Part shown: in pieces, positions 7,586-15,864 of the stretch
Layout of the letters: every line of letters begins with the position of its first letter
Position numbering within the stretch: position 1 is the stretch's first letter
DNA from: an uncultured Bacilli bacterium
GTDB taxonomy: Bacteria > Bacillota_I > Bacilli_A > RF39 > UBA660
Reading direction: 5' to 3'
DNA: 34,059 nucleotides
Assembly (NCBI GenBank): GCA_910579535.1
Contig: CAJTUR010000016.1
Coordinates: forward strand, 1-34,059
Notes under the pieces: generated by a model
Seen by the model: the letters and a program-made list of their open reading frames with translations, nothing else
The model's database searches: none
Told to the model about the DNA's origin: nothing
Translations under genes and position numbers: made by a program

Positions 7586-8476
7586 TTATTTCTTTTCTTT
7601 TTTTAATAAAGTTTCAATAAACAAATGGCTTCCTTTGGATAAATAATCATTTTTTAAAGCGATAATGCCAAAGTCTCTTTTGGGGAAAGTGGGTGTTGTA
7701 ATTAGTTCAAATAATTCATGATTTTCTAGTTCTTTTTTGACATATTGTTTGGTTACCACTCCTATTCCATACCCTATTTTTGTAAATTCAATTAAAAGAT
7801 TTGAACTGGATATTTCCATAACGCTATGAAGTTTTATTTTATTTTTCTCACAAAATGTTTCAAAATATTCTCGAGAACTTGAGGGTTTCTTTTGAATTAA
7901 TATTGGGTAATTAATCAGTTCTTTTATATTGATGCTTTTATTAATTAATTCTTTATAGTCTTTATTAATAATAAAAATGTCTTGCATTTCTCCAATCTTG
8001 ATATAAGAAAATTCATCATTAATTTTAAAAGGAAATTTAGCAACAATAAAATCTATTTTTCCTTTTTTCAGTTCTTCTTTTAACATCATGGTTGGATCTG
8101 TACTTATTTCAAATATTACTTCGTTGTATTTTTTGTGAAATGCTTTTATATATTTCATTAAATAGGTTTTGGTTAAAGTGGTTGAGATACCAATTCGAAT
8201 GGTTGTTTTTAAATTTTTAGTGTTATCCGTCAATTTTTTTTCGGCCATGTCGAAGGCATTTAATCCATTTTTTATATCGTTAAAAATCAGCTCTCCAGCG
8301 GGTGTTAAAAAAACTCCTTTTTGACTTCTAAAAAATAATTTACAATTTAAGTGTTCTTCTAATTTTTTGATTTGATTTGTAATGGCTGGTTGAGAAATAT
8401 TTAATTTTTTACTAGCTTTTGATATATTTTTTGAGATTGCTACCTCATAAAATAAGTTCCACCAATCTAAATTCAT
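7586..8476 (-). CDS. LysR-family transcriptional regulator
   Basis: A 296-residue LysR-type regulator. The winged helix-turn-helix fills residues 1-65 (NLDWWNLFYEVAISKNISKA, then ISQPAITNQIKKLEEHL), and the C-terminal two-lobed effector domain runs from about residue 90 (TTIRIGISTTLTKTYLMKYI) to the end. Effector unknown. AAGGAG lies five bases before the ATG. LysR genes often control a divergent neighbour; here that is the HD hydrolase 91 bases away. polA follows 45 bases downstream on the same strand and may be partly co-transcribed. The intergenic region contains long AT runs but no clear T-N11-A dyad that I could defend. Confidence 0.9.
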   Translation of the reverse strand: MNLDWWNLFYEVAISKNISKASKKLNISQPAITNQIKKLEEHLNCKLFFRSQKGVFLTPAGELIFNDIKNGLNAFDMAEKKLTDNTKNLKTTIRIGISTTLTKTYLMKYIKAFHKKYNEVIFEISTDPTMMLKEELKKGKIDFIVAKFPFKINDEFSYIKIGEMQDIFIINKDYKELINKSINIKELINYPILIQKKPSSSREYFETFCEKNKIKLHSVMEISSSNLLIEFTKIGYGIGVVTKQYVKKELENHELFELITTPTFPKRDFGIIALKNDYLSKGSHLFIETLLKKEKK

Positions 8477-8567
8477 TATAACTCCTTATTATAATAACTA
8501 TAAGTTATATATATTTTTATTATAAAAAAAGTTGTGTTATATTGTCAAGTAAAGGAAGGTTCGTTGT

Positions 8568-9218
8568 ATGAGTTTGGAAGATGTAGAAAAGATGTATCAA
8601 GAGTTAGAAGAATTAAGTTATAAGTTGGGATTTGTCAATACCCAAAAAGCGTTGCCATTTGCAAGACGTGTTCACGAGGGAAAGTATCGACGTGGAAATG
8701 GTCTTCCCTATATTAGTCACCCACTTTTTGTAGCCACTTATTTTAAAAATAAAGGAATTATGAATGATGAAGCTTGGGCCACAGGATTGCTTCATGATAC
8801 TGTTGAAGACGTGCCTGATTGTAACTTTGATTTGCAACCTTTTAGTGATTCTATTAAAAGACGCGTTCATCTATTAGATTTTAAAAAAGGTTTATTAGAA
8901 AAAAGGAAAGCTCAACTCATTTATATGGAAAAGATTTTAAATGACGATTGGATTACAAATCTTACTAAAAATATTGATCGTTTGCATAATTTGTTAACGA
9001 CTAAAGGTGCTTTTACTCCTTCTAAACTTGAAGATTACTTAGATGAAACCGTTGCTTTGTTTTATCCTATTTTTCCGACTCAACAGCAAAAGTTTTCAGA
9101 CTATTCTATGGAATTTTGCAATTTAGAAAAGACAATTAAAAATACTGTGAACGAACTAGATGTTAATGGTTTATTTCAGAAAGAAAATAAAAGAATTTTA
9201 CAATCTAAAGTAAGTTGA
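8568..9218 (+). CDS. HD-domain (p)ppGpp hydrolase-like protein (small alarmone hydrolase)
   Basis: A 216-residue protein corresponding to the hydrolase half of RelA/SpoT enzymes. Motifs run in order: RVHEGKYRRGNGLPYISHP (H35, H51), LLHDTVEDV (H76, D77, E80, D81: the HD and ED metal ligands), and LTKNIDRLHNLL (K134, D137, N141). No synthetase, TGS or ACT domain follows, so it resembles stand-alone Mesh1-type hydrolases that would remove pyrophosphate from (p)ppGpp using Mn2+. Another nucleotide substrate is possible. AAGGAAGG precedes the ATG. The gene is divergent from the LysR regulator and ends in a hairpin terminator. Confidence 0.85.
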   Translation: MSLEDVEKMYQELEELSYKLGFVNTQKALPFARRVHEGKYRRGNGLPYISHPLFVATYFKNKGIMNDEAWATGLLHDTVEDVPDCNFDLQPFSDSIKRRVHLLDFKKGLLEKRKAQLIYMEKILNDDWITNLTKNIDRLHNLLTTKGAFTPSKLEDYLDETVALFYPIFPTQQQKFSDYSMEFCNLEKTIKNTVNELDVNGLFQKENKRILQSKVS

Positions 9219-9240
9219 ACTTGAAATAAGTTCTTTTTTA
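9217..9240 (+). terminator. Rho-independent terminator of the HD hydrolase gene
   Basis: GAACTT (9217-9222) pairs with AAGTTC (9228-9233) around the loop GAAAT and is followed by TTTTTT. It overlaps the TGA stop. Confidence 0.75.
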
Positions 9241-9307
9241 TTTAGAATACAAAGTCTCGGAGATTAATTAAAAATGGATACAATATACAAAAAAATAAAA
9301 TATCTTT

Positions 9308-9616
9308 ATGAAGGAAAGTATTATTATCGATTCTCACAATCGGTTTTCTTTTTATTTCTTCGACATTCCAATACAGAAAAATATTTTATTAAGTGTTATA
9401 AGTGCTCACCTTTCATCATGGATAAAAAAAGAGAATATTTTTTACAAATTTGACGTAGAGAATAAGAAAATTCAATTTCTAAAAGCTCCTTTTTATTTTT
9501 ATGAACTAGAATATTTATCTTTAGAAAAATTTGCACAAAATCAAAAACTCTCTAATTTTGTTACGATAGTACTTATTAAATATGTAATTAAAACCAGAGG
9601 TTATAAAAATTATTAA
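9308..9616 (+). CDS. Doubtful small ORF, 102 aa, unrecognised
   Basis: An open frame of 102 residues rich in Phe, Tyr, Lys and Ile (FYFFDIPIQK, FLKAPFYFYELEYLSLEKF). It has no Shine-Dalgarno site, no recognisable family and composition close to AT-rich random sequence. A second frame opens at 9273 (MDTIYKKIKYLYEGKYYYRF) and overlaps it for 59 codons, so this may be a frameshifted remnant rather than a living gene. It lies between the terminator of the HD hydrolase and the terminator of the ABC gene, so it would need its own promoter, and none is evident. Confidence 0.25.
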   Translation: MKESIIIDSHNRFSFYFFDIPIQKNILLSVISAHLSSWIKKENIFYKFDVENKKIQFLKAPFYFYELEYLSLEKFAQNQKLSNFVTIVLIKYVIKTRGYKNY

Positions 9617-9702
9617 TCATGTCGATTTAGATGAAAAAATTAAGTTTCTTGTGATAAGTTGTTGCATTCAGCATTAAACATTCAAATAAGATTAAAAAAG
9701 TG

Positions 9703-9740
9703 AAAAAGAGAAATTAACTTTATTTAATTTCTCCTTTTTC
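9703..9740. terminator. Bidirectional terminator at the end of the ABC transporter gene
   Basis: GAGAAATTAA and TTAATTTCTC form a 10-bp stem with loop CTTTAT. A-runs lie on the left and T-runs on the right, so the hairpin can stop minus-strand transcription of the ABC gene and any plus-strand transcript from the left. Confidence 0.65.
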
Positions 9741-11360
9741 TATATTATACACTTTATCAGCAATTTCCTTACAATTTTCATTTGCTGAAAAAATAATGAT
9801 GGTTTTTTTTCCTTTAAATGTTTTTAAAACTTTTTTAATGAGTTCTTCATCTTTATTAGATAAATAACTTGGAAATTCATATAAGACTAATATTTCACTG
9901 TTCATTAAAAGAAGTCTAGCGAAAGAAAGAAGATAGCTTTCTCTTAAAGATAAATCCTTAATCTTGGTTTCCAATCCTCCTTTTTTTATTATGTCATCAA
10001 ATAATGTTACACTTTTTAAAGTCTCAATTATTTTTTCTTTATTGTTACAAACTAATTTTAGATTACTGTAAACTGTACCATCATAAAAGTATGGTTTAGT
10101 TACAATGTAATTAATATTAGTACGATACACTTTTTTATTAAAGTCCATAATATTAATTTTATCTATGTAACAATTTCCACTGTCTGGGGCAATAACTCTT
10201 CTCATTAAGTAAAAAATGGTTCTTTTCCCACTACTTCTTGTTCCTTTAAATAGAACAATTTTGTTATTGGGAATATGAAAGTTAATATTTTTTATTTCTG
10301 ATAATCCAATATCTTCTTTTGTAGGCTTATAGGACACATCCACAAAGTCTATTTCGCCTTCTATGTCGTCTTTATTTAAGTTTCCTATAGGTAATTCTTC
10401 TTTTAAGTCAAAATTTAAAATAATATTTACACGATTAGTAGCGACATAAGCATTTTTGAGTTCTTTTAAAATACTTAAAAAATCAATACTATTGGTTACA
10501 CTATCCGTTAAATAAGAAACAATAACGAAATAAACAGTTAACGTAACTAAATCATGAGAAAGTAAAAAAACTAAAAATAATGTACCAACATAAATGACGA
10601 TTCGACAAAATAAGAAAAAATAATTATCTAAATAGGATGTTTTTACGGTCAATTCGTGTTTGGCTTTTAAAAAGTTATCATTACTTTTTCGGTACTTATC
10701 TTTCATTTTTTTGGTGATGTTTAAATCTTCTAACATGTATTTTGAATCGATGATTTCAGAAAAAACTAAAAATTCATCGTCTATGGTTTCTTTGACTTTT
10801 TTATTGGCTTTACTAATGGAATTATTTATGCGATCCGTAATAAAGTAGTTTATTATAAGAACGATTATTAATAAGCACCCTACTGGAATATTGATTCCAA
10901 ACATATAGCCTATGGTTAGAATAATTTGAAACAAATAACGAAATTTATTGCAAATGGTATCAGAAAACTTGGCTACATCGTAGACTTCACTATGAAAGAT
11001 ATTGATTAGTTTTTCTTTAGAATGCATACTAAAATTTTTTTCTTTACCTTTAATTATTTTTTCAAATATTTGAGATTGAATGTTTTTATAAGAAACACCA
11101 ACTAAAGGCACTGTATTTCGATAATTTAAATCCCAAGACAAGGCTCTTAGAAACATAAAAAATAAGACTAAACTGGTACAAATAATAGCCATATTGTAAT
11201 TACTATCAGCTAAACTTGTTGTTACTTTGGCGGCAAACATGGCTTCAGATAATAAACAAACGCTTGGTATAGCAACGGTTACGAATTGATAAATCCAATA
11301 TCCTTTATGAGGTTTTGCTAAGTTGTACCACGTTTTAAACATTTTAATATTTTCTCTCAT
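9720..11360 (-). CDS. ABC exporter-type protein with a degenerate, probably inactive ATPase domain
   Basis: 546 residues with the layout of a half-size type IV ABC exporter: a six-helix membrane domain (residues ~20-300) and a C-terminal nucleotide-binding domain. The ATPase motifs are broken. Walker A reads GTRSSGKRT (~373-381), with Arg where Ser/Thr binds Mg. The Q-loop Gln is replaced (NYIVTKPYFYDGT). The LSGGQ signature reads LSLRE. Walker B reads ILVLYE, with Tyr instead of Asp. The switch His is lost (IIIFSANEN). The reading frame is otherwise intact and full length. Start ATG at 11360 follows AGGTGA; a GTG at 11369 is part of that site. No partner ABC gene is adjacent. It may bind a catalytic partner encoded elsewhere or act without ATP hydrolysis. 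Confidence 0.85.
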   Translation of the reverse strand: MRENIKMFKTWYNLAKPHKGYWIYQFVTVAIPSVCLLSEAMFAAKVTTSLADSNYNMAIICTSLVLFFMFLRALSWDLNYRNTVPLVGVSYKNIQSQIFEKIIKGKEKNFSMHSKEKLINIFHSEVYDVAKFSDTICNKFRYLFQIILTIGYMFGINIPVGCLLIIVLIINYFITDRINNSISKANKKVKETIDDEFLVFSEIIDSKYMLEDLNITKKMKDKYRKSNDNFLKAKHELTVKTSYLDNYFFLFCRIVIYVGTLFLVFLLSHDLVTLTVYFVIVSYLTDSVTNSIDFLSILKELKNAYVATNRVNIILNFDLKEELPIGNLNKDDIEGEIDFVDVSYKPTKEDIGLSEIKNINFHIPNNKIVLFKGTRSSGKRTIFYLMRRVIAPDSGNCYIDKINIMDFNKKVYRTNINYIVTKPYFYDGTVYSNLKLVCNNKEKIIETLKSVTLFDDIIKKGGLETKIKDLSLRESYLLSFARLLLMNSEILVLYEFPSYLSNKDEELIKKVLKTFKGKKTIIIFSANENCKEIADKVYNIEKGEIK

Positions 11361-11402
11361 AAACTTCACCTATTCTAACTAGACTATAGCACAAAATTCG
11401 AC

Positions 11403-11424
11403 AAAAAAAAAGAGCTTATGCTCT
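11403..11424 (-). terminator. Rho-independent terminator of efp
   Basis: On the minus strand AGAGC pairs with GCTCT around ATAA and runs into at least eight T. The stem overlaps the efp stop codon. Confidence 0.7.
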
Positions 11425-11976
11425 ACTTGAATATTTTCCATCTTTTGTTGAAACGATAATGCTTTCGCCAGTCTCAATAAATAGAGGAACTTTCACTGTA
11501 TAACCCGTTTCTAATGTTGCATCTTTCATTGCATTATTGGCGGTATTTCCTTTAACAGCTGGTTCTGTCTCTGTTACCACAAATTCAATTTTTTCTGGTA
11601 AAGTGATTCCAATGATTTCTCCTTCATAGAAGTCAATTAAAATTTCTAAATTTTCTTTTAAAAATTTCTTATCGTCTCCTAAAACACTAGAATTGATTTC
11701 TACTTGTTCATAGGTATTTGTATCCATAAATACATAGTTTTCTCCACTTTCATATAAATATTGCATAGGAGATTTTGTTACATGAGCTTTATCTACTTTA
11801 GTCCCAGAGTTAAAAGAGACTTCAGTAATAGAACCTGTTTTTAAATTCTTTAACTTCATTTTTACAAAAGCTGCACCTTTTCCAGGTTTTACGTGAGAAA
11901 AGTCTTGAACGACACAAGGAGCTCCTTCTACCATAATGGTCATACCGTTCTTAATATCATTAACACTAACATTCAT
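11416..11976 (-). CDS. efp: Elongation factor P
   Basis: Translation factor that relieves ribosome stalling at consecutive prolines. 186 residues with the three beta-barrel domains of EF-P. The acceptor-arm loop HVKPGKGAAFVK carries Lys33, the position modified in many bacteria (5-aminopentanol in Bacillus). The C-terminal signature is recognisable in ATLETGYTVKVPLFIETGE, followed by IIVSTKDGKYSSRA. The Shine-Dalgarno AAAGGAGG sits eight bases before the ATG and overlaps the end of rpmG, 14 bases upstream, so the two genes form an operon. A hairpin terminator overlaps the stop. Confidence 0.97.
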   Translation of the reverse strand: MNVSVNDIKNGMTIMVEGAPCVVQDFSHVKPGKGAAFVKMKLKNLKTGSITEVSFNSGTKVDKAHVTKSPMQYLYESGENYVFMDTNTYEQVEINSSVLGDDKKFLKENLEILIDFYEGEIIGITLPEKIEFVVTETEPAVKGNTANNAMKDATLETGYTVKVPLFIETGESIIVSTKDGKYSSRA

Positions 11977-11990
11977 TTAAAGTGCCTCCT

Positions 11991-12164
11991 TTATTTTCCT
12001 AATTTTGTTTCTTTAAAAATGGTTGCTTTTTTGCATTTTTTACAATAAAGATGAAATTCCATTTTATCTGGATCATTCTTTTTGTTTTTTATTTTTGGTC
12101 TTCTTGAGTATCCACATTCTGTACATTTAAGACCAAAAAATACTCGATTGAGATTTTTTGCCAT
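11991..12164 (-). CDS. rpmG: 50S ribosomal protein L33 (zinc-binding form)
   Basis: A short gene of 57 codons reading MAKNLNRVFFGLKCTECGYS onward, then RRPKIKNKKNDPDKMEFHLY, then CKKCKKATIFKETKLGK. This is L33 with its KNKKN and ETK motifs. Two CxxC pairs (C14/C17 and C41/C44) make it the zinc-binding (C+) form; low-GC bacteria often also carry a cysteine-free copy that replaces it under zinc limitation. GAGG lies nine bases before the ATG. A strong sigma-A-type promoter precedes it, and efp follows after 14 bases. Confidence 0.93.
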   Translation of the reverse strand: MAKNLNRVFFGLKCTECGYSRRPKIKNKKNDPDKMEFHLYCKKCKKATIFKETKLGK

Positions 12165-12198
12165 GTAAGATACCTCGCTTTCTAATTAATCTATATGT

Positions 12199-12227
12199 AT
12201 TATAAGGGATAAATTCTATTTTTTCAA
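12199..12227 (-). promoter_or_regulatory. Sigma-A-type promoter of rpmG-efp
   Basis: On the minus strand TTGAAA (12222-12227), a 17-base spacer and TATAAT (12199-12204) form a near-consensus vegetative promoter 35 bases upstream of the rpmG start. No riboswitch-like leader fits in the short gap. Confidence 0.75.
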
Positions 12228-12259
12228 ACTTTTTTTACAATTTATTCTTTTTTAAACTT

Positions 12260-12661
12260 TTATTTAATCATGTCTTTTATTTCTTCAGCAATTTGTCGTT
12301 GTAATTCTTCTGCACTACAATAAAACATTTCATCGAAAATTTGAGTATTACTTTTAATATTTTCTTTTACCATTTTTACTTCATTATTTCCTTTATAGAT
12401 ACACATCTACAATATTAATATTAATCATAGTTACTGGCTTTATCTCTTTGCACTGTTTAGAATTTGTAACTTTTCTTAAAGTTAATTGGAACAAATAGGT
12501 CATGCTTTTTACTTTAAACGTCGTACTTTTACTGTAATTAATTTCAATGCCAAAATATTTTTTTCCTTTTTTAAAAGCACTTATTTTCCTTATAGGCTTT
12601 TTTCTTCATTTATTAAATTTTTTAATTGATCACTAATATTTAATGTCTCTACTTTTAGCAT
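12260..12661 (-). pseudogene. Frameshifted remnant of an unknown gene (~130 codons) after the response regulator
   Basis: Three consecutive open segments cover this otherwise empty stretch without a clean single frame. The first starts at ATG 12659-12661 (MLKVETLNISDQLKNLINEE) and stops after 23 codons. The second continues in another frame (KKGKKYFGIEINYSKSTTFK to MININIVDVYL). The third, again shifted, reads MCIYKGNNEVKMVKENIKSN and ends AEELQRQIAEEIKDMIK with TAA at 12260-12262. Joined, they give a soluble Lys/Glu-rich protein of unknown family. The first ATG is 15 bases after the response regulator, so this was probably the third gene of the two-component operon. The last segment alone (48 codons) has no Shine-Dalgarno site. 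Sequencing indels would give the same picture. Confidence 0.45.
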
Positions 12662-12676
12662 ATATTTCGAATTTTT

Positions 12677-13033
12677 TTAGCTCTCATAATTCTTTAGAAC
12701 TTGTTTTAATTGTTCCATACTAGCTGGTTTACTTAAATAGTCGTTGAAGCCTATTTTTAAATATCTTTCTTTTGCATCGTTTTCAACATCGGCGGTCAAA
12801 GTTACTACTGGTGTGTTAAAGTTTTCTAGCAATTGTAATTTTTTAAAGGTTTCTACGCCATCCATATTGGGCATCATGATGTCCATAAAAATTAAATCAT
12901 AAGTGTTTTCTTTGACTTTTTCTAAACATTCTTCACCACTCAAAGCTGTTTCTACTCTGCAATTTAATTTTTCTAACATTTTTTGTTCTACTTTTAAGTT
13001 AATTAAAGAATCATCTACGATTAATATTTTCAT
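12677..13033 (-). CDS. Single-domain response regulator (CheY-like receiver)
   Basis: 118 residues forming one receiver domain and no output domain. Acidic pocket D7/D8 (LIVDDS), phosphoacceptor D51 (FMDIMMPNMDGVE), switch Thr80 (VVTLTAD) and Lys102 (LSKPAS) are all present, so phosphorylation should work. The sequence most resembles receivers attached to hybrid histidine kinases. Its ATG overlaps the stop of the kinase gene (ATGA), so the pair behaves like a split hybrid kinase and is translationally coupled. Without a DNA-binding domain, output must go through protein contact or a phosphotransfer protein encoded elsewhere. The decayed gene just downstream is a candidate former partner. Confidence 0.92.
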   Translation of the reverse strand: MKILIVDDSLINLKVEQKMLEKLNCRVETALSGEECLEKVKENTYDLIFMDIMMPNMDGVETFKKLQLLENFNTPVVTLTADVENDAKERYLKIGFNDYLSKPASMEQLKQVLKNYES

Positions 13034-14421
13034 TTTACTACCTCACTTGCTTTTATTTTTATTTTTACTTGAGTTCCTTTTTTGTATTTAGAATCGATTT
13101 TTATCTCCCCACCCATTTTATCTAATAATATTTTCGTAATGGATAACCCAACTCCTACACCTGAATAAATGGTATTTTTTGTTTCGGTGCTTTTTTTAAA
13201 AGGGATAAAGATTTCCTTTAAGTCTTTTTCGTTGATACCGATTCCTGTATCTTTTATTTCTACTTGAAGTTGTTCATTTTTAAAGTCTGCTATTAGTTCA
13301 ATTTTTCCTTCATTGGTAAATTTATAAGCGTTATCTAATATTTGAGCGATAATTTTTTTAATGATTTTTTCATCGCCAATAAGGTTATTCATTTCTTCTA
13401 TTTTTACAATGAATTGAATGTTTTTGTTTTCAATTTTAAATTTATATAAATCACAAACACTGTTAATGGTTTCTTTTGGATTAAAACTTTCTAAAATCAA
13501 GTCATTGTTTTCTTTTTCTAAAGCGTAAAGAGAAAAAATTTGATTGGTTATTTTTAATAAATCTTCTGAGGCGTTACGAATGTCTTTACTATTTTCTTTC
13601 GCTTCTTCTAAGGTGTCCGCGTAATCGATGAGTTCACTAAAACCCACAATGGCATTAACAGGTGTTCTTATTTCATGAGACATACTTGATATAAAATGAC
13701 TTTTTACTTTATTGGCTTGCTCTAATTCATTTTTAGCTAATGTGACTTCATTTAATAATTTAATATCAGGGTTTTCAATTGTAAAATACATAATGTAACA
13801 AAGTAAACTCAATATTAAGTCATAAATATTAAATTGAGGATGAAATAAAACAAATACACCTAATAAAAAAATTAAAGGAATGATAAAATAAATGGCGTTG
13901 TATCTTTTATCATACTTTTTTATGTTTCCTAAAGCAATAATAAGAGCGAGTATTAAATTAATAAATGCGACACTAAAAGTTAAAATAACAGAGGAACCTT
14001 TGCCACTTGTTATTCCCCCTATTTGATAGACTTCAAATTTTAAAAGAAAAATTAAAATGCCTATGCCTATGCCTATTAAAGCAAAAATTCTATTATTTCG
14101 AAGAAAGTTTTTACGAAAACTTGAAGAACTAATGTAGAGAATATAGGCCAAAATATTCATGGTTATGAATACAATAAATATCGAACCTAATTTATTAATA
14201 CTTGCAAATATGGATTGAAATTGAGCCGTTAAACCGTCTTTGGCATAAATACTTGCTAAGTAATGAGAAACAAAATTCGTGGTGTTTACAAGAAGAGTAA
14301 AGATAAGAATACTTTTATAATAATAGTTTTCTTTTATTTCTACTTTCTTTTTCGTAAAGAATACCAAAGCTATTACTGTAGTAAAAATTAAACAAACAAA
14401 AGGAATTTCAAATTCAATCAC
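13030..14421 (-). CDS. Membrane sensor histidine kinase
   Basis: About 463 residues. The N-terminal half holds seven or eight hydrophobic helices (from FVCLIFTTVIALVFF to LILSLLCYIMYF), a 7TM-type sensor without a large extracellular domain. A short coiled segment leads to the HisKA domain with phosphoacceptor His ~245 in SSMSHEIRTPVNAIVGFSEL. The HATPase domain follows with the N box DNAYKF, G1 DTGIGI and G2 GVGVGLSI. The start is taken as GTG at 14421 (AGGTGG six bases upstream) rather than TTG at 14472. The TGA stop overlaps the ATG of the receiver gene. The signal sensed is unknown; membrane-embedded sensors of this type often respond to envelope or lipid state, which is inference. Confidence 0.9.
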   Translation of the reverse strand: MIEFEIPFVCLIFTTVIALVFFTKKKVEIKENYYYKSILIFTLLVNTTNFVSHYLASIYAKDGLTAQFQSIFASINKLGSIFIVFITMNILAYILYISSSSFRKNFLRNNRIFALIGIGIGILIFLLKFEVYQIGGITSGKGSSVILTFSVAFINLILALIIALGNIKKYDKRYNAIYFIIPLIFLLGVFVLFHPQFNIYDLILSLLCYIMYFTIENPDIKLLNEVTLAKNELEQANKVKSHFISSMSHEIRTPVNAIVGFSELIDYADTLEEAKENSKDIRNASEDLLKITNQIFSLYALEKENNDLILESFNPKETINSVCDLYKFKIENKNIQFIVKIEEMNNLIGDEKIIKKIIAQILDNAYKFTNEGKIELIADFKNEQLQVEIKDTGIGINEKDLKEIFIPFKKSTETKNTIYSGVGVGLSITKILLDKMGGEIKIDSKYKKGTQVKIKIKASEVVK

Positions 14422-14492
14422 TATGCACCACCTATTTTTAATATTAATATAATTAAGCCCTTTTTTCAACAAAAAGAGACCAAAATATTACA

Positions 14493-15629
14493 TTACCCCA
14501 CTTTTTTTAATTTTCTTGTTAATTCGTCCGATGGATACGTTTGGAGCCAATATTCTCTCATGTAACGCGCCACATCTTTATTTTCTAGGTCTATTTTTTT
14601 GTTTCTATATTCGTTTTTCATTTCTTCATCCGCTCCTAGCTTACTTAAAGTAGAGACCACTTCTTCATACTTCTTTTCTTCTTTTGTTTTCTTCACTAAA
14701 TATTCAGCGTCAAAACAATCATGACGCCATTTTAAACCACTAAAAGCATCAAAAATATATTGATATTTAAAATAAGTCTCTATATCTCGGTAATTTCTTC
14801 GTGTTAGGTTTTCTAAATGTCTTTCCATCATGTAATACACAGAAGTGGCCATTTTGTCTCTTAAATAGCTAGAAATCGATTTTACATAGTATTTTTCATT
14901 TTCTCCCTCATTTGGATAATACTCTTTGCTGTTTATTTTCAATTTAGTCACATCAATTGGATGACTCGCATCAATATAAGCTACGTTATTTTCTTTATCT
15001 TTAACAAGGGTTAACAAAACGATTTTTCTCTTTGTCTCTAAAGCTAAATTAACGGGTCCATCAAATAAGCTATTTATGATATTATTTGGGCTATAATTAT
15101 GAGATCCTTCTGGAAAAATTAAAATACTGTTGGTTTTAATGACTCTTTTCATTTTTTCATAAAGTTCTTTTCTTTCCGCTTCATTTAAAATATCAAAAGG
15201 AATCATTCCATTTAACCATAATAAATACATTTCAGGATTGTATTTTAAAGTTTCAATGGAACCTAAGACAACATAAGCATTACGTTCTATAATATTAAGA
15301 AACGTTTCAATGTCTTCGGGACACGTGTGGTTGGCAACAAATATATAGGGTTCGTCTTTTTTTAATACAGGATACCTTTCTACAATAATGTTGTTTTTAT
15401 TTTTATCAATGGCGTAATTAGATAGTGGTATTTTTTCGTTTTTAAGAGAATTAAAATAGTCTTCATCGGTTAAATATTCATTTTCTATTTTAATAATGTT
15501 TGCGTTCGTAGCCAAATTGCATAATTTTTTAAATGGAACATCACTTTTTTTTCGTAAATATAATCCTAAGTCTGTTGTAAAATGATTGACATCTTTTTCA
15601 TTTAAATGACTAATAAATAAATTTTCCAT
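14493..15629 (-). CDS. PlsC-like 1-acylglycerol-3-phosphate acyltransferase with long C-terminal extension
   Basis: 378 residues. The acyltransferase motifs are clear: block I FVANHTCPED gives the HX4D dyad (H101, D106), and block III ILIFPEGSHNYS gives the PEG motif (173-175). These place it in the PlsC/LPLAT superfamily, which transfers acyl chains to lysophosphatidate or related acceptors. Ordinary PlsC is about 200-250 residues. Here about 130 extra residues follow (charged, with HDCFDAEYLVKKTKEEKKYE), and no strong membrane helix is seen. The start at 15629 follows AAAGGGAG seven bases upstream; a TTG at 15647 includes that site. The two-component genes follow 71 bases downstream and may share its transcript. 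Substrate uncertain. Confidence 0.82.
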   Translation of the reverse strand: MENLFISHLNEKDVNHFTTDLGLYLRKKSDVPFKKLCNLATNANIIKIENEYLTDEDYFNSLKNEKIPLSNYAIDKNKNNIIVERYPVLKKDEPYIFVANHTCPEDIETFLNIIERNAYVVLGSIETLKYNPEMYLLWLNGMIPFDILNEAERKELYEKMKRVIKTNSILIFPEGSHNYSPNNIINSLFDGPVNLALETKRKIVLLTLVKDKENNVAYIDASHPIDVTKLKINSKEYYPNEGENEKYYVKSISSYLRDKMATSVYYMMERHLENLTRRNYRDIETYFKYQYIFDAFSGLKWRHDCFDAEYLVKKTKEEKKYEEVVSTLSKLGADEEMKNEYRNKKIDLENKDVARYMREYWLQTYPSDELTRKLKKVG

Positions 15630-15647
15630 TTTTATTCTCCCTTTCAA

Positions 15648-15833
15648 CCCCTTGATGGATTTGTAAAGGGTATTTTAATATAAAAAAAGAGAAAAGTCTA
15701 TCTAATTTGCTTAAATGGTGTTCTTAAATTGTCTTAACACAAAAAAAGTCCTTATAAAACTCAAATTAAGAAGAAAAATGCATGAAAGTCCTAGAAATAA
15801 TAAGTGAATTCATTAGAAATTGATAATAATATA
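15648..15833. other. Intergenic stretch between PBP2 and the acyltransferase gene
   Basis: AT-rich, no gene seen. It holds two copies of AAAGTCCT (near 15745 and 15785) and their complement within the PBP2 terminator at 15844. These may be chance or weak alternative pairing. Confidence 0.3.
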
Positions 15834-15864
15834 TAAAAAAAGAAAGGACTTCCTTTCTTTTTTT
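15834..15864 (-). terminator. Strong terminator downstream of the PBP2 gene
   Basis: AAAAAAAGAAAGGA pairs with TCCTTTCTTTTTTT around a very short loop. The long symmetric A and T arms allow activity in either direction. It lies about 45 bases after the PBP2 stop. Confidence 0.7.

Noticed and set aside
8613..8870. ORF antisense to the HD hydrolase
   Set aside because: It covers the conserved HD motif of the real gene and has no family features.
9241..9307. Second start at 9273 giving a 59-codon frame
   Set aside because: Weak ribosome site and overlap with the other doubtful ORF; mentioned only as a possible frameshift partner.
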